Shown piece by piece: positions 51,028 through 59,959 of a DNA stretch of 64,000 nucleotides (positions within the stretch are counted from its first letter, which is position 1; each line of letters opens with the position of its first letter). The notes beneath the pieces were generated by a model. It was not told the DNA's origin, made no database searches, and was given only the letters and a program-made list of their open reading frames with translations. Origin of the DNA: Candidatus Tectomicrobia bacterium (GTDB taxonomy: Bacteria; UBA8248); assembly GCA_016192135.1 (NCBI GenBank), contig JACPUR010000030.1, forward strand, positions 1 through 64,000, written 5' to 3'. The position numbers and the translations under genes are program-made.

Positions 51028-51582
51028 TCAGTTCCCCGAGCCCCGGTCGCCGTCGCCCGCGCCGAGCTCGATCTCCATGTTCATCTCCATCTCGGCCAGC
51101 TTGGTGTCGCGGCTGAAACCCGCCGGAGGCGCCGCCCCGTCCGGCCCCGAATGATGCATGAGGACGAAGGGGATGGCGATGGCGTGGCTCTGGTTCCCCG
51201 CCCGGTCCTCCACGCGCACCATCGCCGAGGCGTAGATGGGCAGCTCGCCCAGCTTGAGCCCGCCCTTGGGCCAGGCCCAGAACTGGACGTATCCGTTCGC
51301 CTCGCGGAGGGGCTGCGTCAGGGGGACGAAGGTCCCGGGATAGGTGCCCCCGAAGCGGGCGAAGGTGACCCAGACCTTGTCGAGGTCCCCGTCCGGGTCG
51401 CTCGCCCGGATGTAGACGCGCCAGATGTTGCCGTACCCCACGGCTTCCGCCGCCCAGACGGCCTCGAGCCGGGGCTGGTGCGCCTCCCCCACCGGGCCCG
51501 AGGAGGGGGAGTAGTAGATGCCCGCGCATCCCGCGAGCGCGGCGAAACCCGCCATCCCAAGGTAACGGAGAATCTTGAGCAC
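51028..51582 (-). CDS. Lipoprotein, tandem paralogue
   Basis: 184 residues, lipobox LAGC in RYLGMAGFAALAGCAG. Shares WRVYIRASDPDGDLDKVWVT, FGGTYPGTFV and VEDRAGNQS with the neighbour 143 bases downstream on the same strand. The shared core is about 50-60 percent identical by eye, and signal peptides and tails differ, so the duplication is old. GTG 51582 has GGGGAGG eight bases upstream. No family recognised. Confidence 0.78.
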   Translation of the reverse strand: MLKILRYLGMAGFAALAGCAGIYYSPSSGPVGEAHQPRLEAVWAAEAVGYGNIWRVYIRASDPDGDLDKVWVTFARFGGTYPGTFVPLTQPLREANGYVQFWAWPKGGLKLGELPIYASAMVRVEDRAGNQSHAIAIPFVLMHHSGPDGAAPPAGFSRDTKLAEMEMNMEIELGAGDGDRGSGN

Positions 51583-51865
51583 CGCGCTGCCCTCCCCATC
51601 GCCGGCGGCCTGCGCGCGGCCCGAGCCGCGCCTCTACATGATCAGACACGCGGAGGAGGAGAATTGTTTCCGCTCTCCGCGGGCTTTCGAAGAATTTTGT
51701 GTTTTCGTCCCGGGGAGATCGAGCGGCCCTGCGGCCCAAATTCGCAGGCGGAGCCAGCCTTTGCCCGGCCCGGCCGCCCCTGAAATAAGAAGCATCCATG
51801 CGCGCGGCTGTCAGGGACGTATGGCAAGCCACGCGTAACTTGGACGGCAAGCGGAAGCGGGGCGG

Positions 51866-52027
51866 CCCCCCCCCTCCCTCCGGGAGGGGGACGGGGGGAG
51901 GGAAAACCCGCCAGCGGGCCTTTCCCCCCCCCCCCCCCCCCCCCCCCCGGGGGGGGGGACGGGGGGGGGGAAAACCCGCCAGCGGGCCTTCCCCCACCCC
52001 AGCCCTCCCCCGGCGGGGGAGGGAGAA
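51866..52027. repeat. Tandem C-family repeats with long C- and G-runs
   Basis: GCCCCCCCCCTCCCTCCGGG, AGGGGGACGGGGGGAGGG, AAAACCCGCCAGCGGGCC, then a run of over 20 C running into a run of G, then a second AAAACCCGCCAGCGGGCC block, and CCCAGCCCTCCCCCGGCG. Two to three C-family units in tandem. It precedes moaB. Confidence 0.82.
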
Positions 52028-52129
52028 ATAACCAACGCCATTCATGTCCGGGTTTGAAGTTTGCCCCTCCCCCGGCCCTGGGATACAAAAGAAATGCGCT
52101 TGTCGCCCGGAAAACCCGAGGAGATCGCC

Positions 52130-52693
52130 ATGAACCCCACGCCCGGAGGCCCCTCGCGCGAGGAGGTCTCGGCCGCCGCCCAGAAGAAGACTTACGAGGA
52201 GCACCGGGCCGAGGGGCCGGACGCCGTCACCTGCGCCGTCATCACCGTGAGCGACACCCGCACCGAGGCCAACGACACGAGCGGCAGGCTCATCCAGGAC
52301 ATGCTCCAGGACCGCGGCCACCGCGTGGCCTTCTACCGCATCGTGAAGGACGAGCCCGACCAGATCCGCGCCGCCATCGAGGCCGCCTGCGCCGGGGCGG
52401 GGGTGCAGGTCGTCATCACCAGCGGCGGCACCGGCATCACCCGGCGCGACACCACCTACGACGTCGTCGCCTCGATGATCGAGAAGGAGATGCCGGGCTT
52501 CGGCGAGCTCTTCCGCTTCGTGAGCTACCAGGACATCGGTACCGCGGCCATGCTCACCCGCGCCACCGCCGGCACCTACCGCGAATCGATCGTCATGACC
52601 CTCCCCGGCTCCGGGAACGCCTGCCGCACCGGGATGGAGAAGATCATCCTCCCCGAGATCAGCCACATGGTAAGAGAGGTGCTGAAGAAGTAG
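52130..52693 (+). CDS. moaB: Molybdenum cofactor biosynthesis protein B (MoaB/Mog fold)
   Basis: A 187-residue protein. AVITVSDTRTEANDTSGRLI, KDEPDQIRAAIEAA, VVITSGGTGITRRDTTYDVV and the C-terminal MTLPGSGNACRTGMEKIILPEI match MoaB/MogA. The family adenylates molybdopterin or shares the fold of MogA. The cofactor made is what the Mo oxidoreductase at the window start would need, though 50 kb separate them. ATG 52130 has GAGGAG six bases upstream; earlier in-frame starts do not. LysE gene follows after 11 bases. Confidence 0.92.
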   Translation: MNPTPGGPSREEVSAAAQKKTYEEHRAEGPDAVTCAVITVSDTRTEANDTSGRLIQDMLQDRGHRVAFYRIVKDEPDQIRAAIEAACAGAGVQVVITSGGTGITRRDTTYDVVASMIEKEMPGFGELFRFVSYQDIGTAAMLTRATAGTYRESIVMTLPGSGNACRTGMEKIILPEISHMVREVLKK

Positions 52694-52704
52694 GAGAAGC
52701 GGAC

Positions 52705-53337
52705 ATGCCGATCGACCCGGGTGCGCTCGCCGTGTTCATCGTGACGGGCTTCGTGCTCAGCATCACACCCGGCCCGAATATGCTCTACGTGCTGGCGAAT
52801 GCGGTGGGCCAGGGGCCGAGGGCCGGCCTCGTCTCCTCGCTCGGCGTCGGGGTGGGAGCCTTGCTCCACGCCGTCGCCGCGGCCTTCGGGCTCTCGGCCA
52901 TCCTCGCCGCGTCCCCCGCGGCCTTCGACGCCGTCCGCTACGCGGGCGCCGCCTACCTCGTGTGGCTGGGCGTGCAGGCCATCCGCAAGCCGGTCGCGCA
53001 GAAGAGGCTGGACGGGGACGCAACGTCCTCGCCGGAGGCGCTGTTCCTCCAGGGGGTCATCACCAACGTGCTGAACCCCAAGGTGGCGCTCTTCTTCCTG
53101 GCGTTTCTGCCCCAGTTCGTCCGCCCGGAGATCGGTTCGGCCGCGCTTCAGATCCTCCTGCTCGGGCTGCTTTTTAACGTCACCGACACGGCGGTGAACG
53201 TGGTGGTGGCGGTTTTTAGCGGCGGGCTCAGCCAGCGGCTTCTCCGCAGCGTCGGGTTCTCCAAGGCCTTGGCGTGGTTCTCGGGCCTGGTGTTCATCGG
53301 CCTCGCCGCGCGGCTGGTGGTCTCCAAGAGGGGCTGA
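52705..53337 (+). CDS. LysE/RhtB-family amino-acid exporter
   Basis: A 210-residue protein with six membrane helices. The N-terminal FIVTGFVLSITPGPNMLYVLANAVGQGPRAGLVSSLGVGVG is the LysE/RhtB signature and NVLNPKVALFFLAFLPQFVRP is the second. It exports amino acids or related compounds by proton antiport in the family; the substrate is unknown here. Its ribosome site TAGGAG overlaps the moaB stop, so it is coupled to moaB. Confidence 0.92.
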   Translation: MPIDPGALAVFIVTGFVLSITPGPNMLYVLANAVGQGPRAGLVSSLGVGVGALLHAVAAAFGLSAILAASPAAFDAVRYAGAAYLVWLGVQAIRKPVAQKRLDGDATSSPEALFLQGVITNVLNPKVALFFLAFLPQFVRPEIGSAALQILLLGLLFNVTDTAVNVVVAVFSGGLSQRLLRSVGFSKALAWFSGLVFIGLAARLVVSKRG

Positions 53338-53350
53338 AGGGGGCCGCCCC

Positions 53351-54229
53351 TCACCTCGCCATCGCCAGTAGCGCCAGCCCCGCCGCGACGAGGGCCGCCC
53401 CGCCCATCTTACGGGCCGCGCCCCCTTCCTTGAGGACGAAGACCCCCAGCGCGGCCCCCAGCACCACGCTCACCTCGCGCGCCGGCACCACGTAGCTCAC
53501 CTTGCTCATCCGCATGGCGAAGAGGACGAGGAGGTAGGAGCCCATGGTGCACAGCCCCCCGACCGCGATCCGGAGCCAGGCGCCGGGCTCCCCCGCCAGC
53601 GCCCGCAGGCTCCGCCCGCGCCCGCCGCTCAGCGCCCAGGGCGCGAGGAAGAGGACCGAGATGAGGACCATGAGGTAGATGTAGGCCTCGGGGGAGACTC
53701 GCGTTACCCCCGCCTTGTCCACCACCGAGTAGACGGAGGTCGCGAGCCCCGTCGCCAAGGCCCAGCGGATGGCGCCGCCGCGGCCCGCCTGGGCGGGCGC
53801 CCGCGGCCCGGCCCACAGCGGGAAAGCGTGGACGGCGGCGGCCCCCGACACGATCAGGAGGATGCCGGCGCCCCCCGCGGGGGAGACGCGCTCCCCCAGG
53901 AAGATCCCGGCGAAGACGGCGGTCAGGAGCGGGGCCGAGCCACGGGCCAGGGGATAGACGGTCGAGAGGTCTCCGGTCTGGTAGGCGCGCGCCAGGGCGA
54001 GGAAGTAGAAGGCGTGGATGACGCCCGTCGCCAGGATGAAAGGCGCCCCCGCCTGGAGGGAGTCCATCCCCGGGAAGCGGGCGACGAACAGGGGGAGGTA
54101 GAGGACGAGGGCCGCGGCGAGCGCGCTCCAGAGGGCGGCCAGCGGGTCGCCGCTGCCCTTCACCCAGAAGTTCCACCCGGCGTGGATGAAGCCCGAGACC
54201 ACGACGAGGAGGAGGGCGAGGGGCTCCAA
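53351..54229 (-). CDS. EamA/DMT-superfamily transporter
   Basis: 292 residues, ten hydrophobic segments in two EamA halves: LLLVVVSGFIHAGWNFWVKG, ALARAYQTGDLSTVYPLARG in the first; RWALATGLATSVYSVVDKAG, RMSKVSYVVPAREVSVVLGA in the second. Members export metabolites or drugs; the substrate is unpredictable. Convergent with the LysE gene with only 13 bases between stops. Confidence 0.9.
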   Translation of the reverse strand: MEPLALLLVVVSGFIHAGWNFWVKGSGDPLAALWSALAAALVLYLPLFVARFPGMDSLQAGAPFILATGVIHAFYFLALARAYQTGDLSTVYPLARGSAPLLTAVFAGIFLGERVSPAGGAGILLIVSGAAAVHAFPLWAGPRAPAQAGRGGAIRWALATGLATSVYSVVDKAGVTRVSPEAYIYLMVLISVLFLAPWALSGGRGRSLRALAGEPGAWLRIAVGGLCTMGSYLLVLFAMRMSKVSYVVPAREVSVVLGAALGVFVLKEGGAARKMGGAALVAAGLALLAMAR

Positions 54230-54360
54230 GGCGGCCTCCGAAGCCGGGCGTTGAGATGGCGTCAGGTTGACACACCTCGGGCGTTAAGACTAGGTTGGCC
54301 GGGCCATTTGGAACGATCGCATGCCGGCTTCCGCCGGACCGGAGAAGGAGGCGGCCCTCC

Positions 54361-54849
54361 TTGGCGAATACCCATGCCATCTACCCGGGCACCTTCGATC
54401 CGCCCACGAACGGCCACCTGGACATCGTCCGGCGCGGCCTCAGGCTCTTCTCCCGGGTGACGGTGGCGATCTCGGTCCACCCCTCGAAGGCGCCCCTGTT
54501 CAGCTTCGAGGAGCGCCGCGCGTTCTTCCTGGAGGAGTTCCGGGACACGGCGGACGTCGAGGTGATGAGCTTCGAGCGCGAGCTCCTGGTGGCCTTCGCC
54601 CGGCGCATCGGCGCCCGGGCCATCATCCGGGGGCTGCGCGCGGTGAGCGATTTCGACTACGAGTTCCAGATGACCTTGATGAACCGCCGCCTGGACGACC
54701 AGCTCGAAACCATCTTCCTCATGCCCAGCGAGCAGTACAGCTTCATCAGCTCGAGCCTCGTGAAGGAGGTGGCCTCCCTCGGCGGGGACATCAGCCGCCT
54801 GGCCCCCCCCTCCGTCTGCGAGGCCCTGGCCCGGCGCCTCAAGGCATAA
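54361..54849 (+). CDS. coaD: Phosphopantetheine adenylyltransferase
   Basis: 162 residues, the family's standard length. IYPGTFDPPTNGHLDIVRRG holds the HxGH-type ATP site (NGHLD), followed by IIRGLRAVSDFDYEFQMTLMNRRL and SEQYSFISSSLVKEVASLGGDIS with the ISSS-K motif. It transfers AMP from ATP to 4'-phosphopantetheine, the penultimate step of coenzyme A synthesis. TTG 54361 is chosen: AGGAGG lies nine bases before it and no ATG or GTG falls ahead of IYPGTF. Confidence 0.95.
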   Translation: MANTHAIYPGTFDPPTNGHLDIVRRGLRLFSRVTVAISVHPSKAPLFSFEERRAFFLEEFRDTADVEVMSFERELLVAFARRIGARAIIRGLRAVSDFDYEFQMTLMNRRLDDQLETIFLMPSEQYSFISSSLVKEVASLGGDISRLAPPSVCEALARRLKA

Positions 54850-54866
54850 GGCGCCTCTAGGCGCGG

Positions 54867-54917
54867 GAAACGGCCTCTTTCGAGAAATGGCCTCTTTCGG
54901 GAAATGGCCTCTTTAAT
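54867..54917. repeat. Three 17-bp tandem repeats
   Basis: GAAACGGCCTCTTTCGA, GAAATGGCCTCTTTCGG and GAAATGGCCTCTTTAAT, exactly in tandem, just after coaD and about 60 bases before the MHYT kinase gene. A TATACT follows at 54935. Confidence 0.85.
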
Positions 54918-54979
54918 ATCCCCGGTTCGTCCGCTATACTCCTTTTTTCCCGCAGGCTTCGGACTTCCGCCGCCGCAAT

Positions 54980-56953
54980 ATGACTGCGAATATGATTGGG
55001 CCGCATTTGCTTCATTTCCTCGACGGAACGCGGGACCCCTCCCAGGCCCTGGTGGGGGCCTACGACCCCGGCCTGGTCTTCCTCTCCTACGCCGTCGCCT
55101 CCCTGGCCTCCTTCGCCGCCCTCACCCTGGCCGACCGCCTCCTCGACGCCTGGATGCCCGGCCCCCGCAAGGCCTGGCTCGCCTCCGGCGCCCTGGTGCT
55201 GGGGATCGGCGTCTGGGCCATGCACTTCGTGGGCATGCTGGCCTTCCAGCTCCCGGTCCCGGTGAACTACAGCCTCAGGGTCACCCTGCTCTCGATGGTC
55301 CCGGCGATCGCCGCGAGCTTCGTCGTCCTGACCGTCCTGTCCCGATCGGCCGTCACCAAGGGCCAGCTCATCGCCGGCGGCGTCCTCATGGGCGCCGGCA
55401 TCGGCGCCATGCACTACACCGGCATGGCCGCCATGCGCATGCGCGCCGACATGTTCTACGATCCGGCCCTGTTCGCCCTCTCGCTCTTCGTCGCGATGGC
55501 GCTCGCCACCGCCGCCCTGTGCATCAAGTTCCTCCCCGCCCGGCGCGGGGGGGCCGCCGCCCGCTGGGCCGGCGCCCTCGTCATGGGCCTCGCCATCGTC
55601 TGCATGCACTACACGGCCATGGCGGCCGTCTATTTCTTCCCGGTCCCCGAGGGGGCGGCCCCCCTCATGGGCGAGGGCTCGGGCTTCTGGCTCGACCCGG
55701 ACCTGCTGGGAGGGCTGACCGGCGCCGTCACCATCGCCGTCATCCTCCTGGCCCTCGCCGCGCTGGCGCTCGCCCAGAGCGGGCAGCGCTACCACATGCT
55801 CATGGAGAGCGTTCGGGATCACGCGATCTGCACGCTGGACCCGGACGGCTGCGTCAGCGCCTGGAACGCCGGGGCGGAGCGCGTCCACGGGTATTCGGGA
55901 GGCGAGATCATCGGCCGGCATATCTCCGCCTTCTACCCGGAGGAGGCCGTCCTCGCGGGCGAACCCCGGCGGGCGCTGGAGGCCGCGGCGCGGGAGGGGC
56001 GGTTCGAGGAGGAGGGCGGCTGGCGCGTCCGGAAGGACGGCTCGCGCTTCTGGGCCGGCGTGGTCATCAACGCGCTGCCGGACAAGGAGGGGAACCTCCG
56101 CGGCTTCAGCATGCTGGTCCGCGACGTGACGGCGGTGAAGCGGGCGCACGAAGCCCTGGAGAGGAGCAACGAGGCGCTCCGGAAGGAGATCGCCGAGAGG
56201 GAGGCGGCCCAGGAGCAGCTGCGCCTCTCGCAGCAGAGCCTGCGGCGCCTTTCGGGCGATCTCATGCGCGCGCAGGACGAGGAGCGGCGCCACTTCGGCC
56301 GGGAGCTTCACGACAGCGTGGGGCAGTACCTGACGACGCTGAAGATGGGGCTGGACGCGCTGGGATCCGAGGCGGGCGGGCGCCCGGCGGGCCGGCGGCT
56401 GCGGGAATGCATCGAGCTCGCGGAAAAGTCCATCGCCGAGGTGCGGACCATGTCCTACCTCCTCTACCCGCCCATGCTGGAGGAGATGGGCCTACACACC
56501 GCCGTCTCCTGGTACCTCGACGGATTCGGCAAGCGCAGCGGCATCCGGGTGCGGGCGGAGGTCGGCCGGGAGATCGGGCGGCTTCCGCGCGACCTGGAGC
56601 TGGCGCTCTTCCGCGTCCTCCAGGAGAGCCTGACGAACGTCCTCCGCCACTCGGGGAGCCGGACGGCGCAGGTGCGGCTGCTGCTGCAAAAGGGCGAGGC
56701 GCGCCTCGAGATCAAGGACCACGGCAGGGGCATGCCCCCCGGCATGCTGGACTCCATATTCGACGGGCAGGGGACGCTGGGGGTGGGGCTCCGCGGCATG
56801 AGCCAGCGCCTGGAGCAGCTCGGCGGCCGGCTGGAGATCGAATCGTCCGGCTGGGGGACGGCCGTGACGGCGCGGCTGCCTCTCCCGGCGGAGGCGCCGG
56901 CCGGGCCGCCGGCGCCCGGCGGGGCGGAGCCCGAGCCGCATCCGGCGCGTTGA
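54980..56953 (+). CDS. MHYT-PAS hybrid sensor histidine kinase (NarX-like HisKA_3 type)
   Basis: 657 residues. Residues 1-260: an MHYT domain with seven helices and the motifs MHFVGM, MHYTGM and MHYTAM. Residues 270-390: a PAS domain (HAICTLDPDGCVSAWNAGAERVHGYSGGEI). Then a coiled linker, H-box RRHFGRELHDSVGQYLTTLK and a NarX-like ATPase (ALFRVLQESLTNVLRHSGS, DHGRGMPPGML, GLRGMSQRLEQLGGRLEIES). MHYT domains have been proposed to bind copper and sense O2, CO or NO. No cognate regulator is adjacent. Proline-rich tail. Confidence 0.92.
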   Translation: MTANMIGPHLLHFLDGTRDPSQALVGAYDPGLVFLSYAVASLASFAALTLADRLLDAWMPGPRKAWLASGALVLGIGVWAMHFVGMLAFQLPVPVNYSLRVTLLSMVPAIAASFVVLTVLSRSAVTKGQLIAGGVLMGAGIGAMHYTGMAAMRMRADMFYDPALFALSLFVAMALATAALCIKFLPARRGGAAARWAGALVMGLAIVCMHYTAMAAVYFFPVPEGAAPLMGEGSGFWLDPDLLGGLTGAVTIAVILLALAALALAQSGQRYHMLMESVRDHAICTLDPDGCVSAWNAGAERVHGYSGGEIIGRHISAFYPEEAVLAGEPRRALEAAAREGRFEEEGGWRVRKDGSRFWAGVVINALPDKEGNLRGFSMLVRDVTAVKRAHEALERSNEALRKEIAEREAAQEQLRLSQQSLRRLSGDLMRAQDEERRHFGRELHDSVGQYLTTLKMGLDALGSEAGGRPAGRRLRECIELAEKSIAEVRTMSYLLYPPMLEEMGLHTAVSWYLDGFGKRSGIRVRAEVGREIGRLPRDLELALFRVLQESLTNVLRHSGSRTAQVRLLLQKGEARLEIKDHGRGMPPGMLDSIFDGQGTLGVGLRGMSQRLEQLGGRLEIESSGWGTAVTARLPLPAEAPAGPPAPGGAEPEPHPAR

Positions 56954-57042
56954 GCCCGGGCCTCCCCCGCGGCTATAATCGCCGCCCGGCCTTCCAGGCC
57001 CCGGCGGCCCGTTCGCCTTTCTCTTCGTTCCCGGAGCACCCG

Positions 57043-58239
57043 ATGCGACTCGCCACCCGCATGAGCAAGCTGCCCCCCAGCCCCACCCTCGCCATGAACG
57101 CCAAGGCCGCCGAGCTGCGCGCCCAGGGCAAGGACGTCATCTCCTTCGCCGCCGGCGAGCCCGACTTCGACACGCCCGGCCACATCAAGGAGGCGGCGGT
57201 CCAGGCGCTCAAGGACGGCAAGACCAAGTACACCGAGGTGCGGGGCATCCTCCCCCTGCGCGAGGCCGTCTGCGACTGGGTGGCCGAGCACAAGGGCCTG
57301 CGCTACGAGCCCAAGAAGCAGGTGGTGGTGAGCGTCGGGGGAAAACAGGCGGTCTTCAACCTCCTCCACGTGCTCCTGGAGGAGGGCGACGAGATCGTCA
57401 TCCCGGCCCCCATCTGGGTGGCCTACGAGCCGGTGGCCGTCCTCGCGGGGGCCAAGGTGGTGCTGGTCCAGACCTCGGAGGCGAGCGGCTTCAAGTTCAC
57501 CCCGGAGCAGCTCCGGGAGGCCATCACCCCCCGCACCAAGCTCGTGGTGCTGAACAGCCCCTGCAACCCGACCGGCTGCGTCTACAGCCGGCGCGAGCTC
57601 GAGCGGATCGCCGAGATCGTCCTCCCCTCGAACGCCATGGTGCTCTCGGACGAGATCTACGGGAAGATCCTCTACGACGGGGAGGAGCACGTCTCCATCG
57701 CCTCCCTCTCGGCCGAGATGAAGGAGCGCACCATCCTCCTCGACGGCTTCTCCAAGACCTACGCCATGACGGGCTGGCGCCTGGGCTACACCCTGGGGCC
57801 CGCGCCCATCGTCGAGGCCATGGACACCCTCCAGAGCCAGAGCACGAGCAACGCCGTCACCTTCGCCCAGTGGGCCGGGATCGCCGCCCTGCGCGGGCCG
57901 CATGATTTCTTGAAGGGCTGGGTGGCCGAGTACGACCGGCGCCGCCGCGCCGTGGTGGAGGGCCTGAACGGGGTCGAGGGCCTCTCGGCCCTCATGCCCA
58001 AGGGCGCCTTCTACGTCTTCCCCCGGGTGAGCGGCCTCTTCGGGCGCAAGGGCCCCGACGGGAGGATCAAGGACTCGAACGACGTGGGCCTCTACCTCCT
58101 CGAGCACGCCCAGTGCGCCTGCGTGCCCGGGGTCGGCTTCGGGGACGGCGCCTTCATCCGGCTCTCCTACGCCACCTCGTTCGAGAACGTCCGGAAGGGC
58201 ATCGAGCGCATCCGCGCCGCCGTGGGCCAGCTCGGCTGA
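57043..58239 (+). CDS. Class I/II aminotransferase (aspartate/aromatic-type, Ia family)
   Basis: 398 residues, PLP-dependent. VISFAAGEPDFDTPGHIKEA, the PLP Lys in DGFSKTYAMTGWRLG, NSPCNPTGCVYSRRELE, DEIYGKILYDGEEH and the final RLSYATSFENVRKGIERI are subgroup I-beta aspartate aminotransferase features. It should move amino groups between amino acids and 2-oxoacids (Asp/Glu most likely). ATG 57043 has GGAG six bases upstream. It shares its TGA with the next ATG, so three genes run in a coupled row. Confidence 0.93.
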   Translation: MRLATRMSKLPPSPTLAMNAKAAELRAQGKDVISFAAGEPDFDTPGHIKEAAVQALKDGKTKYTEVRGILPLREAVCDWVAEHKGLRYEPKKQVVVSVGGKQAVFNLLHVLLEEGDEIVIPAPIWVAYEPVAVLAGAKVVLVQTSEASGFKFTPEQLREAITPRTKLVVLNSPCNPTGCVYSRRELERIAEIVLPSNAMVLSDEIYGKILYDGEEHVSIASLSAEMKERTILLDGFSKTYAMTGWRLGYTLGPAPIVEAMDTLQSQSTSNAVTFAQWAGIAALRGPHDFLKGWVAEYDRRRRAVVEGLNGVEGLSALMPKGAFYVFPRVSGLFGRKGPDGRIKDSNDVGLYLLEHAQCACVPGVGFGDGAFIRLSYATSFENVRKGIERIRAAVGQLG

Positions 58240-58481
58240 TGCTCGCCTACCGCCTGGGCCGCGCGCTTCAATTCCTGGCGATGGTGGACTGCGGCGTCGC
58301 CCTGCTCATCGGGCTCTCCGCGCCCCAGGCCTACGGGATCCAGCTCCTCGTGCTGGGGTCGGCGGCGCTCCTCTTCGGGGCGGGCCGGCTGCTCCAGCGG
58401 CGGGGCGAGGCTTCTCTGCCAGAGGCCTCCCCGCGGGAGGCCGGCCTGCAAGAAGCCCCGCGCGGGCCGGCGGGGCCGTGA
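58239..58481 (+). CDS. Small two-helix membrane protein
   Basis: 80 residues starting in the aminotransferase stop (TGATG). Two hydrophobic helices (LQFLAMVDCGVALLIGLSA; GIQLLVLGSAALLFGAGRLL) and an Ala/Glu-Pro tail. No family recognised. Its position in an overlapping row with the aminotransferase and the next gene (4-base overlap) argues that it is translated. Confidence 0.6.
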   Translation: MLAYRLGRALQFLAMVDCGVALLIGLSAPQAYGIQLLVLGSAALLFGAGRLLQRRGEASLPEASPREAGLQEAPRGPAGP

Positions 58482-59959
58482 GCCCCCCCGCCCCGCGGTC
58501 CGCCCTCGCCGCGTGGTGGGACAACCGCTCCGGGGCCTACCTCCGGGAGAACCTGGGCCCGGTCGAGAGCGAGGTCCGCGCCCAGCTCGCCCCCCTCCTG
58601 TTCCCCCCGGCCGCCGAGCCCACCCTGCCCGAGGTGTGCCTGCCCCTGGCCTTCGCCCACCTGAGGCTCCTCGCGGGCGAGGAGCTGAACGTGGTCCTCC
58701 GGCGCCTGGAGGGGCTGGCGCGGCTGTTCGGGGCGCCCGGCGCGCGCGTGCCCGTCGGGGCCGTCTATCTCCTGCTGACCGCCCTGACCTCCACGCCCGG
58801 GCGGCTCTCCTCCCTGGCGCGGGCGCAGACCGCCTTCTTCAGCCTCCTGCTCCGGCGGCTGGCCGGCCTCCTGGATCAGGGGGCGGGCGAGGACGCCATC
58901 CGCCGCGAGCTCACCGAGGCCTGGGGCATCCAGGCCGACCAGGCGGCGGGGCTGGCGCTGAACGGCGCGCGCGCCTTGTGGCGGCGCCTCCAGGACCCCG
59001 GCCTGGGGCTCCGGCCGCTGTCTTTCGACTTGAACGAGTGGCTCGCGGCGCGCGATCTGGCCGGGGCGGCGGCCGGGGCGCGGCGGCTCTTCCCCGGCGC
59101 CGGGGAGCATCCCCACCTCGCTCCCCTCGTCGAGCGCCTGGCGGCGGCCGAGGCCATCCGGGGGGCGCTGGAGCGGGGGGGCGAGCCCGCCCGCATCGCC
59201 GAGTGGGCCGGGACCCACGCCCTCCTCCTCGACAGCCTGCGCGGCGCGGCCGAGAACCTCGTCCCCTGGGAGGCCGAGGGCCTCCGGCCCGCCGTGCCGC
59301 TGCTGAGCGCGCTGCTGGGCTGGTCCCGGCGCCTGGGCCTCCTCGACCAGGGCGAGGCCCCCACCGCCCAGCCGGGCCGGGAGCGCCTGCCGGACTGGCT
59401 GCGCGAGTTCCTCGCCTCGGGCGCCCCCCCGGCGGCCATCCCAAGCGGCCCGCCGCTTGGGGAATCTGGGAGAGGGGGCGTGCTCGCCGCCGGGCGCTTC
59501 CTCGTGGGGAGCGGCACCTACCTCGCCGCGGGGGTGGACGCCAAGGCGCCCTCCGGGGCCGCCTCGGCCTCGCTCTCGCTCGAGCCGCCGGCGGCGGGGG
59601 GAGAGGAGGCGGCGATCGCCCTCCGCTTCGGGACCGGCGAGGCGCGGCGCTTCCCCTTCCGCCTCTCGGACGGCAAGGACCTCCTCGCGGCCCTCCACCT
59701 CGGGGATCAGCCCGACGTGCGCTTCGACCTCATCGTGCGCGGGGAGGACGGCCTCTGGCGCTTCGGGGCCTCCTTCTACCTCGCCCCCCCGCCCGCCGAG
59801 CGCGAGGCCTGGACGCGCGGCCTGCTCGAATACCTCCATCTCCGCCACGGGGGGGAGGAGGACCGCATCAAGGTGGCGATCTTGCGGGGGATGCCCGGGG
59901 GGAGGGAGGGGGGCGATGTGCCGTCCGCCGGAGGGAGCGGCGGGCCGGTGTCACCCTGA
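58478..59959 (+). CDS. Large hypothetical protein; end set by a B-type repeat
   Basis: 493 residues, GTG start overlapping the previous stop. Ala/Leu/Arg-rich helical first part (to about 300), a low-complexity linker, then a beta-rich last domain (LSLEPPAAGGEEAAIALRFG, DVRFDLIVRGEDGLWRFG, EDRIKVAIL). The final 20 residues (GGDVPSAGGSGGPVSP) run into a B-related repeat, whose TGA ends the gene. No signal peptide or known domain recognised. The last domain might be a FliK-like or substrate-contact barrel, but this is a guess. Confidence 0.62.
   Translation: MSPPAPRSALAAWWDNRSGAYLRENLGPVESEVRAQLAPLLFPPAAEPTLPEVCLPLAFAHLRLLAGEELNVVLRRLEGLARLFGAPGARVPVGAVYLLLTALTSTPGRLSSLARAQTAFFSLLLRRLAGLLDQGAGEDAIRRELTEAWGIQADQAAGLALNGARALWRRLQDPGLGLRPLSFDLNEWLAARDLAGAAAGARRLFPGAGEHPHLAPLVERLAAAEAIRGALERGGEPARIAEWAGTHALLLDSLRGAAENLVPWEAEGLRPAVPLLSALLGWSRRLGLLDQGEAPTAQPGRERLPDWLREFLASGAPPAAIPSGPPLGESGRGGVLAAGRFLVGSGTYLAAGVDAKAPSGAASASLSLEPPAAGGEEAAIALRFGTGEARRFPFRLSDGKDLLAALHLGDQPDVRFDLIVRGEDGLWRFGASFYLAPPPAEREAWTRGLLEYLHLRHGGEEDRIKVAILRGMPGGREGGDVPSAGGSGGPVSP

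Noticed and set aside
54904-58239. 1111-residue open frame that includes the aminotransferase
   Set aside because: The part before 57043 overlaps the MHYT kinase in another frame. The ribosome site at 57043 marks the true start.
59957-59959. TGA at the end of the 58478 gene as another Sec codon
   Set aside because: It lies inside a B-type repeat and the frame beyond shows no conserved protein sequence or CxxC context.
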